Of a stretch of DNA of 64,000 nucleotides, positions 16,291-25,600 are shown in pieces. A program made the translations under genes and the position numbers. The stretch comes from Rhodospirillales bacterium (lineage in GTDB: Bacteria; Pseudomonadota; Alphaproteobacteria; Micavibrionales; Micavibrionaceae): positions 124,001 to 188,000 of the forward strand of contig JACKIP010000002.1 of assembly GCA_020638395.1 (NCBI GenBank), in the 5' to 3' direction. The notes under the pieces were generated by a model. That model saw nothing but the letters and a program-made list of their open reading frames with translations. It was not told the origin of the DNA and ran no database searches. Position 1 is the stretch's first letter. Each line of letters begins with the position of its first letter.

Positions 16291-17457
16291 TTAAAGCATA
16301 GTTTTTTTCGGCAACAAGATCCAGAAACGCCCCGGAGATTTCATTTCCCCGGCCGCCCGTTCTGCCGCTGCCCCGTATCCCCAGAAAAAATCTCCACGTA
16401 CAACGCCGCGAATGGCACCGCCCGTATCCTGCGCAATCATCAGACGGGTAATTTCTTTCTGATCGGTCTGCGGATGTGCCGCCTGCAGCCAAACCGGCAT
16501 CCCATAATCATAAATCGTTTTATCGACGGCCAGAGACCGCCCCGGAGTCAGTACAACCCCCTGCGCCCCGACCGGACCGGATTCCGTCAGAATACGGAAA
16601 AATACATAGGAGGGGTTTAGATTCATCAAGGCTTGCGCCTGCAGCGGGTGTGCCTCCATCCAGGACCGAATGGTCTGAAGAGAGACTGTCTCTTTGGTCA
16701 ACGCCCCGCGCTCAATCAAAGCCCGTCCCACCGCATAATAGTCATGTCCGTTTTTTCCGGCAAACCCGACGCGGAGGGTCTGTCCATTTTCCAAAGCGAC
16801 GACGCCGGAACCCTGAATATGCAGAAAAAACGCATCGGCAGGATCATCCACCCAGACAATCGGTTTCGCAGCAGGCAGGCCCTCAGCTTCGATTCTGGCC
16901 CGATCAGGATAGCGCTGTAATTTGCCCTCCCGGACCTGCGCCGTAATCTTCCGCCCGGCCAGATCATCGTACCACTCTCCCAGATCTGCCGTAACCAGAT
17001 CCTGCGGGATTTCATACAAAGGAGTCTGGTAAGGGCCATGCCGCGTCCGCGCCCCGCGCAGGGAGGCTTCGTAATAGCCGGTGAAAAGTCCCTGCGACTC
17101 CCCATTTGTCTGATCCGTTACTTGATATGGCAGAAAGGTAGTTTCAAAAAATTTCAGAATGGCCGCAGAGTCGGACGTTGCCACCGTTCGCGCCATCCGG
17201 CAGGCCGCATGAAAATCGCCATAGGTCCCGGCAGGATGAAAAGATTTCTGTGCAGGTTGCTGCAAAAGTTTGGAACAGGAAGACAAAAAGGCCTGTAACG
17301 CCGGGCGCATATCATCCTGCCGCCATCCCGGCAAATCCCCAAAGGACACCTGTCGCAACTGCGGGCGGGGTGATATTTCCTCCCGCGGTGCCTGTTGTCC
17401 GGCACATCCGGAAAGAAACAGAGCAAAAAGCCCGGCAAACAAAACCCGGCGCGCCAT
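16291..17457 (-). CDS. mltA: Membrane-bound lytic murein transglycosylase A
   Basis: MltA cleaves the MurNAc-GlcNAc bond of peptidoglycan to form 1,6-anhydro ends. The 388-residue protein is a lipoprotein with the lipobox LFLSGC. It has FTGYYEASLRGARTRHGPYQTPLY, WVDDPADAFFLHIQGSGVV, and the C-terminal 3D domain LMIAQDTGGAIRGVVRGDFFWGYG with catalytic Asp residues. Its ATG overlaps the stop of the Tim44-like gene by one base. The next genes downstream include another murein hydrolase (M23), so this region is rich in cell-wall enzymes. Confidence 0.95.
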   Translation of the reverse strand: MARRVLFAGLFALFLSGCAGQQAPREEISPRPQLRQVSFGDLPGWRQDDMRPALQAFLSSCSKLLQQPAQKSFHPAGTYGDFHAACRMARTVATSDSAAILKFFETTFLPYQVTDQTNGESQGLFTGYYEASLRGARTRHGPYQTPLYEIPQDLVTADLGEWYDDLAGRKITAQVREGKLQRYPDRARIEAEGLPAAKPIVWVDDPADAFFLHIQGSGVVALENGQTLRVGFAGKNGHDYYAVGRALIERGALTKETVSLQTIRSWMEAHPLQAQALMNLNPSYVFFRILTESGPVGAQGVVLTPGRSLAVDKTIYDYGMPVWLQAAHPQTDQKEITRLMIAQDTGGAIRGVVRGDFFWGYGAAAERAAGEMKSPGRFWILLPKKTML

Positions 17458-18209
17458 TATTTTGCCTCAGGAATCGGGGTTTTGTGGTCTTCAGGCACAT
17501 CATCATGCGTTTCATAGACCTGCCAGACAGGATCTTTTGACTTAAGTGCCCGACCAAATACCCATATATCCTTCATTTCACTGGCCCGGTTCGGATTTCC
17601 AGCAAGCACATCGCCGTTTTTATCCTTAATGACACAGGTTTCCTCTGCATGGACAGAGACAGAAATATAAGCGGTTTTCGCCTCAAGCTTGGCTCCGATA
17701 ATTTCCGTGTGCCGAATCGCATTGATTTCTGTCACGACCCGCTCGCCGCGCTCGTTCCTCTGATCGATTTCCCGGCAGAAGCTTTGATAAACCGCCTCAG
17801 ACAAAAGCGGTTGCAGAAACTCCTTATCCCCGTCGGCAAACGCTTCCACAATCATGATGAACGCTTCCTCGGCATTTTTCAGGAATAGAGCCGGATCAAA
17901 GGCCCGATCTTTCTGTCCAATTTCGCGCAAAGCCTCCCGCACTGCCGCATCGGGAGCAATTTTCTCATCCGCAAACGGATCGTAAAGCGGCTCCTCCGGC
18001 ACTTTTTTATCAGAGGCTTCCAGAGCCAGTCCCATAGGAGAGATCGCAGCAGATGGTCCATCCTTGCTGGTTTTCTCATCCCGGGTGATAAACGGGTTTT
18101 GCTGACGCGGCTCATCCTTGTGGCGCGTTCCCAGAATACTGCGCAGCCAGAAAATCAGACCGGCGGCGATAAGGGCATAAATTACGATATCAGCGGGAAT
18201 ATCCGTCAT
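17457..18209 (-). CDS. Tim44/TimA-domain membrane-anchored protein
   Basis: This 250-residue protein has one N-terminal membrane helix (IVIYALIAAGLIFWLRSIL), a polar linker with Pro and acidic residues, and a C-terminal Tim44-like domain (about residues 100-230; FLKNAEEAFIMIVEAFADGD, YQSFCREIDQR, WVFGRALKSKDPVWQVYET). In alphaproteobacteria this gene sits divergent from secB and before mltA, as here. The mitochondrial homologue links the import motor to the membrane. The bacterial role is less clear. Confidence 0.88.
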   Translation of the reverse strand: MTDIPADIVIYALIAAGLIFWLRSILGTRHKDEPRQQNPFITRDEKTSKDGPSAAISPMGLALEASDKKVPEEPLYDPFADEKIAPDAAVREALREIGQKDRAFDPALFLKNAEEAFIMIVEAFADGDKEFLQPLLSEAVYQSFCREIDQRNERGERVVTEINAIRHTEIIGAKLEAKTAYISVSVHAEETCVIKDKNGDVLAGNPNRASEMKDIWVFGRALKSKDPVWQVYETHDDVPEDHKTPIPEAK

Positions 18210-18397
18210 GTTTCACATATGGGGTTCTGGTTGACGGCGCGTCCGGAGAAAAACCAGCCGCCGTTTCAATTTGCTTTCATGCTATTAAATAGGAAATTAG
18301 GGGCAAAGGGCAAGGAAAAACACGGAAAATAGCGAATTTCTTTGTTTAATCTCTGTAAAAGTTCTGCTACACAAACTAAAGAAAAAGGAAAAACAAA

Positions 18398-18901
18398 ATG
18401 AGCGATACAAATACCCCCGACGATGTCATTTCAGCCAAACCGGCCCCGGTTACGATCCACGCGCAATATCTGAAAGATGTCAGTTTTGAAAACCCGAATG
18501 CCCCGGAAACCCTTAAAACCGGGAAGTCCGGCCCGGAAATGGATGTGAATATCAATCTTGGCGCCCGCGAAGTGCCGGAAGAAAACATCCCCGACCTGTA
18601 CGAGGTCACCCTGATGCTCTCTGCTACCGCCAAAAAAGACGATAAGGTTTACTTTATTGCCGAGATTCAGTATGCCGCGCTGGTATCCCTGAGCGGATTG
18701 CCCGAGCAACAGCACCATCCGATGCTGTTTATCGAAGTCCCGCGTATGATGTTCCCGTTCGCCCGTCAAATTCTGGGAGATTTAACCGGAAATGGCGGAT
18801 ATCCGCCGTTGCTGCTCAATCCCGTGGATTTCCAGGGCATGTATCTGGAACGCTTTGCCAAAGATCTGGAAGACAGCAAAAAGAACGGCAAAGCCGCCTA
18901 A
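18398..18901 (+). CDS. secB: Protein-export chaperone SecB
   Basis: SecB is a homotetrameric cytoplasmic chaperone that holds preproteins unfolded and hands them to SecA. The 167-residue sequence has the family motifs IHAQYLKDVSFENPNAPE near residue 20, MDVNINLGAREV, YEVTLMLSATAKKD, and MLFIEVPRMMFPFARQIL, and it ends near FQGMYLERFAK. It is divergent from the Tim44-like gene. A secreted porin and several signal-peptide proteins in this window are plausible clients. Confidence 0.96.
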   Translation: MSDTNTPDDVISAKPAPVTIHAQYLKDVSFENPNAPETLKTGKSGPEMDVNINLGAREVPEENIPDLYEVTLMLSATAKKDDKVYFIAEIQYAALVSLSGLPEQQHHPMLFIEVPRMMFPFARQILGDLTGNGGYPPLLLNPVDFQGMYLERFAKDLEDSKKNGKAA

Positions 18902-18917
18902 GCTGCCTGATCCGCAA

Positions 18918-18940
18918 GGAAGAAAAACAACGTTTTTTCC
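18918..18940 (+). terminator. Probable terminator after secB
   Basis: GGAAGAAAAAC pairs with GTTTTTTCC around a short AAC loop, 17 bases after the secB stop. The stem itself supplies the T-rich run. Confidence 0.4.
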
Positions 18941-19400
18941 TCGTCATCGCACGGATGGCTTGCCTCCTCAATTTCGTCATTACACGCCCTTGTGCGTGTG
19001 ATTCCCATTGATTTTTAACCGCAGAGGCGCAGGGTGCGCAGAGAGTATCCCTCTCCTGGCGACCTTTGCGCTTCATGGCGTTCTTTGCGTGAACGATGAA
19101 ACAAAAGATTCTTCGCTGCGCTCAGAATGACGGTTTTGTTATAAACTTTTGCAGCGGCTTCTATGCTTTTCACCACGAATAAACACGAATGCACACCGAT
19201 ATTTCCCCATTCGTGTTCATTCGTGGTTCACGATGCTTTGTTTGTTTTTGGCACCGCTTTCTCTGTGCCTCTGTGGTTAAAAATCAATAGAAATCACACG
19301 GACGGAGCCGTGTGATGACGGTGAAGAAACTTTGTTTTACTTTGTCTTACTTTGCGGTTTAAACCTTTTAAACACGAAAGCAAGAGCCACCCACCACCAT
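18941..19400. repeat. Repeat island between secB and the porin
   Basis: About 460 bases contain no gene. In order there is a 47-base unit shared with 43111-43156 (18942-18988), a looser ACACGC hairpin (18980-19001), a 'cgcagaggcgcaggg' unit shared with 31591-31645 (19019-19066), a GATTCTTCGC...CAGAATGACGG phrase (19107-19133), a 'cacgaataaacacgaatg' inverted pair with 'cattcgtgttcattcgtgg' near 19170-19225, an ACACGG hairpin (19294-19315), and an AAACTTTGTTTTACTTTG phrase (19330-19359). Confidence 0.75.
19294..19315. repeat. ACACGG hairpin repeat, site 2
   Basis: Identical arms TCACACGG and CCGTGTGA flank ACGGAG, the reverse of the CTCCGT centre found at 31554 and 55815. This copy is therefore inserted in the opposite orientation. 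Confidence 0.8.
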
Positions 19401-19428
19401 AAAAAAGGGCGGCTCCGAAGAACCGCCC
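19401..19428 (-). terminator. Strong intrinsic terminator of the porin gene
   Basis: On the minus strand GGGCGGTTC and GAGCCGCCC form a nine-pair stem (one G-U) around a TTCG tetraloop, followed by six T. It lies about 35 bases past the porin stop, as expected for a highly expressed outer-membrane gene. Confidence 0.9.
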
Positions 19429-19461
19429 AAGAAAAAATTCTATGTACTAAAACCGGCTTGC

Positions 19462-20709
19462 TTAGAAGTTGATTTGTGTTCCAAGCAAGACAGAAGTCGC
19501 TTCAGCGTCCGCGAATGTTGTAGATTCGTTGTCGATGTAGCTGATAGAGCCGCGGAATGTCATTCCAGGGCCGTAGGTGTACACAACACCACCGGTGTAA
19601 CGGTCTGTGTCTATTTCGTCTGTGTTAAACAGTTCCTGAGTTTGGTTCAGGTAGCTAACGCCAAGTTTCCAGGGACCGTTGGTGTAATCGCCACCAACAA
19701 CCCATGTGTCGCGGTCCATACCGTTATTGTAACCGAGGTCATCCTGTACGTATGCAGCACCCAGACCGAAGGCACCAATGCCCAGATCCAGACCAACGTT
19801 CCATGATTGCTCGTCATCACGGCTGAGAACAGCTTCGCCGGCATCCTGTACAGCATCTCCGTCTGCATCAATGTAAGCAACAGTTTGAGCTGCTTCCAGA
19901 GAAGAGAAAGAGTATCCGCCGCCAACAGCAACTTCAACACCTTCGAAGTCTCCTGCATAGCGCAGAGCCACTTCGTAAGTATCGCCGTATTCGCCAGCGT
20001 TATTGTCGGAATGAACGCCATTGGAAGAACGGTTACCGTCCGAATCATTTTTCGGTGTGTAAGACGCACCCAACTGAACACCACTGAAGACCGGAGTCAT
20101 GTAGGTCAGTTTGTTTGCATATCCGCTGATGTCATCGTCATAGTCTGTGCTGAACAGGCTGTCTCCCGGAACGCCGCCGGACAGAGCAGAAATAGCCCGA
20201 ACATCGCCAGAAGCACCGCCCGCAACGTCAATGATGACGCCGTTCGCTGCATAAGCATTATCCAGAGCACCCATGTCAGTCAGAGCATAGTTGAACGGGT
20301 TAATCAGCTGACGGATACCGTCAACATTGCTGTCAGCGCTGGGAGCTGCAACTTGCAGCAGGTAAACCGCACCGTTTTCAGCACCAGCATTCACGCGGCC
20401 CCATGCACCGGAGAAGTAAGCATAGCTTTCTTCGATTTCCATGGCATCGTTGTTGTCAGCTTCGCCTTCTGCGTGAAAACCAACGGTCAGGCCGTTATCC
20501 AGAGTTGTTTCACCATTGAAGTGAATCTCTGTGTTTTGCAGCCAGTCAAGGTTACGCTCTTTGCTGCCGGCAGCTGTATCCTGGTCGATATAAGCCAGGT
20601 ATCCTTGGTAATATCCGCCAAGCTCCAGCTTGACTCCATCACCCGCCATTGCTGGCATCGCAAATGTCAGACCACACAGGGCTACACTGCTCAGTAGAAG
20701 TTTTTTCAT
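19462..20709 (-). CDS. Gram-negative porin (16-stranded barrel type)
   Basis: This 415-residue protein has a signal peptide (KKLLLSSVALCGLTFAMPAMA) and a mature part rich in Gly, Asp, Asn and aromatic residues. It starts VKLELGGYYQGYLAY and ends SVLLGTQINF, with the terminal Phe needed for BAM-dependent insertion. It resembles alphaproteobacterial general-diffusion porins. GGAG about eight bases before the ATG gives good initiation, and a strong terminator follows the gene. Codon use is narrower than in its neighbours, consistent with high expression. The acidic loops do not reveal a substrate. Confidence 0.9.
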   Translation of the reverse strand: MKKLLLSSVALCGLTFAMPAMAGDGVKLELGGYYQGYLAYIDQDTAAGSKERNLDWLQNTEIHFNGETTLDNGLTVGFHAEGEADNNDAMEIEESYAYFSGAWGRVNAGAENGAVYLLQVAAPSADSNVDGIRQLINPFNYALTDMGALDNAYAANGVIIDVAGGASGDVRAISALSGGVPGDSLFSTDYDDDISGYANKLTYMTPVFSGVQLGASYTPKNDSDGNRSSNGVHSDNNAGEYGDTYEVALRYAGDFEGVEVAVGGGYSFSSLEAAQTVAYIDADGDAVQDAGEAVLSRDDEQSWNVGLDLGIGAFGLGAAYVQDDLGYNNGMDRDTWVVGGDYTNGPWKLGVSYLNQTQELFNTDEIDTDRYTGGVVYTYGPGMTFRGSISYIDNESTTFADAEATSVLLGTQINF

Positions 20710-20774
20710 GTTTTGTTTCTCCGTATTAGGTTTAGAAGAATGTTGAAATTATGATCCCAAAGGATCAGACATTT

Positions 20775-20804
20775 TTATCACGCCATCATAGCCTGATGTG
20801 ACAA
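20775..20804 (-). promoter_or_regulatory. Candidate promoter of the porin gene
   Basis: On the minus strand TTGTCA (20804-20799) and TGATAA (20780-20775) are separated by 18 bases, about 65 bases before the porin ATG. The rest of the 20710-21007 gap shows nothing recognisable beyond an AT-rich stretch and the GGAAGGA ribosome site for the divergent gene. Confidence 0.35.
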
Positions 20805-21007
20805 ATATACTGCCTCGCAGGCATAAAACAACGCCCGTATCTGAAAGTTTTCCGGCCACTCACGAAAAACGTGCCATTTTTGCAACACACCAGCCCGTCC
20901 CGAAAATTTCGTGCGATCCCGCAGAAAATATGGTTAAAATAGACCGGCCAGAGAGATATTCAGGCTTTTTTAATACGTATCCCTTATAAAGGAAGGACAG
21001 CTCCATC

Positions 21008-21838
21008 ATGAAACAGGCATATCTGACCATCGACGATTCTCCCACCAAACATACGAAAGATCTTGTGAACTGGCTGAACGCCCGCGACATTCCGGCGGTG
21101 TTCTTCTGTATTGGCGGCGCTTATGAAGACCTTGGCCTGCCCTGCGAAGGGATCGAACAGCGGCCTGATGACATTCTGCATGCGATTGAGCGCGGCTATA
21201 TCATCGGCAATCATACCTATTCTCACCCGCGTTTTTCCAATCTGACTCTGGAAGATATGAAATCAGAAGTTCTCAAAAACGAGCAGATTATTGACCATCT
21301 CTACCGGCGTGCAGGGAAATCCCGTCCGGTCAAACTATTCCGTTTCCGGGATATCGACCGGGGCTGTGGAACATGGGTGGTCGATTTTAATAAAACCGGC
21401 GTGCATACCACCGTCATACAGGATTTATTCTGGAAAGGTGTGAACCTGAAGCCTGTCACCCCCACCGCCGCAGATTTTGAGAAAAAGGATGCCTTTCAGG
21501 AGTTTCTCAAAGCAGAAGGATTTACCACGAATATCTATGAAGGTGTTAATTTCGACTGGTACAGGACAACAGAAATGGCGGATGCCGCCGACTCTTTATA
21601 CACCTATTCAACTTCTGACTGGATGGTCAACCCCGATTTTGCGGCCTATGCCAAAGACTGGGCCTATAATAGCTGCGAAGCCCTCGCGCAAAAAATAGAC
21701 GATGATCCCTGGCTGAATGATGAAACACAGGTCAATATCGTTCTGGCCCACGATCACAACAACCTGTTCGACCGAACCACCCGCCTTCTGGATCATATGA
21801 TTCAAAGGGGAGTCGTATTTAAGGAGATTGCTGTATGA
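21008..21838 (+). CDS. Polysaccharide deacetylase (NodB/CE4 domain), cytoplasmic-looking
   Basis: CE4 enzymes remove N- or O-acetyl groups from glycans with a bound metal. The 276-residue protein starts directly with AYLTIDDSPTKHT (the TFDDGP-type motif 1), has IGNHTYSHPRFSNLT (motif 2, H-x-x-x-H) and, near the end, NIVLAHDHNN. Metal-binding D and two H are therefore present. There is no signal peptide, which is unusual for an enzyme acting on cell-wall glycans. It overlaps the next gene by four bases, so the two proteins are probably made together. Confidence 0.82.
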   Translation: MKQAYLTIDDSPTKHTKDLVNWLNARDIPAVFFCIGGAYEDLGLPCEGIEQRPDDILHAIERGYIIGNHTYSHPRFSNLTLEDMKSEVLKNEQIIDHLYRRAGKSRPVKLFRFRDIDRGCGTWVVDFNKTGVHTTVIQDLFWKGVNLKPVTPTAADFEKKDAFQEFLKAEGFTTNIYEGVNFDWYRTTEMADAADSLYTYSTSDWMVNPDFAAYAKDWAYNSCEALAQKIDDDPWLNDETQVNIVLAHDHNNLFDRTTRLLDHMIQRGVVFKEIAV

Positions 21839-22659
21839 CCATCAAGGAAAACCAACTCATTTACGTGATTGCAGATTACGGTGATTTGCATGATCTGGCA
21901 TTTGCCGAGGTGACCCAGCGGCTTTATATCGAGCTGAACGACCTCAAAGCCCGTATCCGGTGCTATGCGGTGCCTCCTTTTGATACCTATGCCACCGGTT
22001 TTGTGATTGGCCAGCTTGCACTCAACAGTACATTGGGAGCTCAACAAAAATTCTTCGTGAACACCGCACCACGCAAGGACGACACCGCGCCGCGCACGAA
22101 TAATGCCGGGGAAGGGTTTGCCTATGTCCGCCTGAAAAGCGGCAGTGAACTATGTATCGTCAATAGCGGCTATTCCATCGCGTTTATCAAAGATGCCGCT
22201 GTTGAGATTCGTCACATTACCTGCGATACAGCCGGATCTCAATTTCGCTCCCGCGATATTTTCCCCCAGGCTTTCGCCAAAATCATGCGGGGAGATTACA
22301 GCGAGCTGGGCGCCGACCTGCGGGAAAACGTCCCCGATCTACCGGAGCGCGTGATCTGTTACACTGACGGCTACGGCAATATGAAGATCTCCATAGACCC
22401 TGACGAGCTGGAATCTCACATGGGAAAAGAGATTGTGCTGGACATCAACGGTCGCAAACGGGGGGCGAAAATCACCCGTGGCATTTTTGGAGTCTCTGAC
22501 GGGCAACTTTGTCTGGCGGCGGGGTCTTCCGGCTGGACGCTGCCTGACGGGCGAGCCCGGCGCTTCTCCGAAGTTGTCCTGAGGGGCGGAAACGCCTCGA
22601 AAGAATTCGGAAAACCGCCGGGTGGTATTCAGGTTCACTGGACACTCGCCGGAAGCTGA
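21835..22659 (+). CDS. Divergent SAM-hydroxide adenosyltransferase family (DUF62/SAM_HAT)
   Basis: Enzymes of this family split S-adenosylmethionine to adenosine and methionine. The 274-residue protein follows the two-domain layout. YVIADYGDLHDLAFAEV matches the N-terminal TDFG...D motif, FRSRDIFPQAFAKI matches the usual F-x-G-R-D-I-F-A-P motif, and ICYTDGYGNMKISI starts the C-terminal domain. It is divergent: the usual VDPGVG loop reads NTAPRKDD, so activity is uncertain. It is coupled to the deacetylase gene by an ATGA overlap. Assignment is by motif order only. Confidence 0.65.
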   Translation: MTIKENQLIYVIADYGDLHDLAFAEVTQRLYIELNDLKARIRCYAVPPFDTYATGFVIGQLALNSTLGAQQKFFVNTAPRKDDTAPRTNNAGEGFAYVRLKSGSELCIVNSGYSIAFIKDAAVEIRHITCDTAGSQFRSRDIFPQAFAKIMRGDYSELGADLRENVPDLPERVICYTDGYGNMKISIDPDELESHMGKEIVLDINGRKRGAKITRGIFGVSDGQLCLAAGSSGWTLPDGRARRFSEVVLRGGNASKEFGKPPGGIQVHWTLAGS

Positions 22660-22682
22660 ACGAGGGATCCTCTCAAAATCAG

Positions 22683-25600
22683 CTACAAAATCTCCATAAG
22701 ATGAGGGCCGTACGTCCATAACAGAGCGCATCTGATTTTGTGATGTGGGTAAATCTGCGCCAGAGCATCCCTGTACGCTTGCATCTGCGCCCTGTACGCT
22801 TTGGGAATATCCCTGGAATCCTGCGGTGGCGGGCGGTTGGTCTTGTAGTCGATAATCAGAATCTCCTGCGCCCCGATCAAAAGCCGGTCAATCTGACCAC
22901 TTAATAGCTGACCGGACGGTAAGTGCCCGCTGACCGGAACTTCTGCCTGCGCCTGCGGGCTGAAAATATCGGCAAAAGAGCTGGTCCGCATCACCCGCAG
23001 GGTTTCCACCAGAATATCGTGCCGGACATCTTCTGAGAAATCCGCCGCATTCACCGCCAGAAAAGCCGCCCCGGTCCGCTCTCTTTGCGCATCGGGAAGG
23101 TCCGGCAAAAACTGTAACAGTGTATGTGTGAGGGTCCCCCGCCGGAATCTGATATCCGCGCCCATCTGTTTGGGCGACACGGATGCTGGTTCGTCTTCGG
23201 ACGGACGGGAGGGGCGTAACGGCCGCGGCGGATGAGGTTCCTCCGGGGGCGAGAGATATGCCCATGCCGGAACAGGAGCGGACTCGCTCTCATCGGTCTG
23301 TTCCTGCGGGGCCGCCAGATCCGGAGGCGTACTTTGTGCGTGCGCGTACACACGTACATTGACGTTCGGGTCAAATCCGGCAGACTCTTCATACACCGCA
23401 TCGCCCAGCGCCGTGAACGCCTCGGCGGCGTAATGATACCAGGAGTCCGTATCCTCGGCACGCTTTGGCCGGATATCGCAGATAATCAATTCATCTTCGG
23501 CACGGGTGGCGGCAACGTAAAACAGACGTTTATATTCTGCCGTTTCCTGCGCGGCAATTTTTTCTAATGCCTGTGTGTACGCATCGCACTCCAGAGCTTT
23601 GCGCGGAGACCAAAGAGGGACGGAACTCTCGGTCCGCTGTGGCAAAAGTAGTCGGGGAATCTTTTTCTGAACACCGTTTTTATTGCGGGTTGTGTCCGGT
23701 AAAATCACAATCGGAGCCTGTAATCCTTTTGCCCCGTGCGCCGTCATAATCCGGACGGCGTTTTCGGTGCCGCTTTGCTCTTTTTTGATCTCGACCGGGT
23801 TAGTATCCTGCCAGAGCAGGAAAGATTGCAACTGCGGCAGATATTCCTGCTCGTATCCCTGAACCATTTGCAAAAATTCATCCAGAACATCCAGACAATC
23901 TTCGCCCAGACGCGCCCTTAACGCCGCCAGCCCACTGGAGGGATGAGCCGGGCAGGGCGTGTTCAATATCTCATAGAAAAAAGCAAACGGACTGCGGGCT
24001 GCCTGTTCCGGCAGATGCATCAGCCAGTTTTTCAGGGCATCCGGGGCATGCGCCAGAATATGCGGCCATAAATCGCCGCTTCGCTCATAACACCAGTCCT
24101 CGAGTGTCTGCGGATCAAGATCAATAAAAGGCGAGCGTAAGACTTCTGCCAGTGCCAGATTATCCCGCGGTTGCAGCGCGAAAGAGGCCAACGATAGCAA
24201 ATCCTTGACCGCGATATGATGATTGAGGATCAAACGGTCTGCACCGCTGATCGGAATATTCCGGCTTTTCAGGGCGCGGACGAGCAGATCGACAAGTACG
24301 GAGCGTCGTCTGACCAGAATCATGATGTCTCCGGGACGTACGGGGCGACCTTTGGATGGCAGAAGGCGCTTTTCCTTCAGCCAGAGATCAATTTGTTTGG
24401 CGATTCGTTCTGCCAGCCGGGCTTTTTCGCTCTGATACGTTCTGATGCGTACGGGAGAGTCCCACGGCGTACGTATGGCAGGGTCTTCCGGTTCAATCAG
24501 CGGCCACAGCTCGACACGCCCGGCATGCCCCTCCCGGAACGAAATATGGGTCAGGTCCTCCTCTATAGGAACGCCGATATCTTTCCGCATCGGATCGGTA
24601 CTGAAGGCCGCATCCACGAATTCGAGAACGCTGCGGGTCGAGCGAAAGGAGACGTACAGGCTTTCATTCCGCCAGGCAACCCCCGCATCAATTGCTTTAT
24701 CGCCAAGCATCCCCCGCATATACTGGAACATTTCCAGCGCCGCTCCCTGAAAGCGGTAGATTGATTGTTTCTCATCACCCACCACGAACAGGGTCCGTAC
24801 GTCCTCCCGCTGTCCCTGTCCGCTAAAGAATTCCTCCACCAGCAGGGAAATAATATTCCATTGCGCCGGGTTGGTGTCCTGCGCTTCATCCAGCAGGATA
24901 TGGTCAAGCCCGTCATCCAGCTTGTAGAGAACCCACGCGGCCCCTTTGCCAGCACGTTTCAGCAGGGAAAGGGTTTTCAGAATCAAATCATTATAATCCA
25001 GCCCGCCGTGACGGTCTTTTTCCTGTTGATAGCGTGCCTGTACGTCTTTGGTAAAGCTCAACAGATCGTGCGTCAGTCCCACCAGACGCAGGGCTTTGAG
25101 CCGGTCCTCAGTTGTCAGAATTTTATGCCCGACGGCTTGCTGGACGTCGTATGCATCTTCCAGAGCGGCTTGTGTGCCTTTGGTCGGGGCGCTGCGCAGC
25201 TCCCCTTTCTGGGTTAAAAAGAGCGCTTTGAAGCTATCATACATCCGGACCCGCTGCAGCAGGTCGCTCGCCAGCCACGCGCACAGATCCACTCCACGCG
25301 CCTGATCTGTCTTTGCTCCGCACGCAAGAGCCTGTGCAAAGCGGTGCAGATCCGGAGTGTCGATAATTCGGCAAAAGCTATGCAGGACGTCCTGTACGTC
25401 CCCTTCCTGTGGGGCTGCGTACGCCGTACGCAGGGCGGATATCTGTGCCTCATGCTGCGGATAAATATCAAAAAAATTCTGAATCTGCGGGAAGTCCTGT
25501 AACGCTTTTTGCAGAAGTTCCTGTAAATCACTTTCGGACAGCTCTGCACATAGCCGGGCATAGGGAGTTTCCGCCTGTACGTTTTCAAGGGCGTGGGCCA

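Noticed and set aside
16476..16946. 156-residue plus-strand frame within mltA
   Set aside because: It is a shadow of mltA, with Pro/Arg-rich composition typical of an antisense frame.
18941..19400. Possible CRISPR array
   Set aside because: The repeats differ from one another, have no regular spacing or unique spacers, and no cas gene is in the window.
19807..20697. 296-residue plus-strand frame inside the porin gene
   Set aside because: It is antisense to a porin with a signal peptide, terminal Phe and strong terminator.
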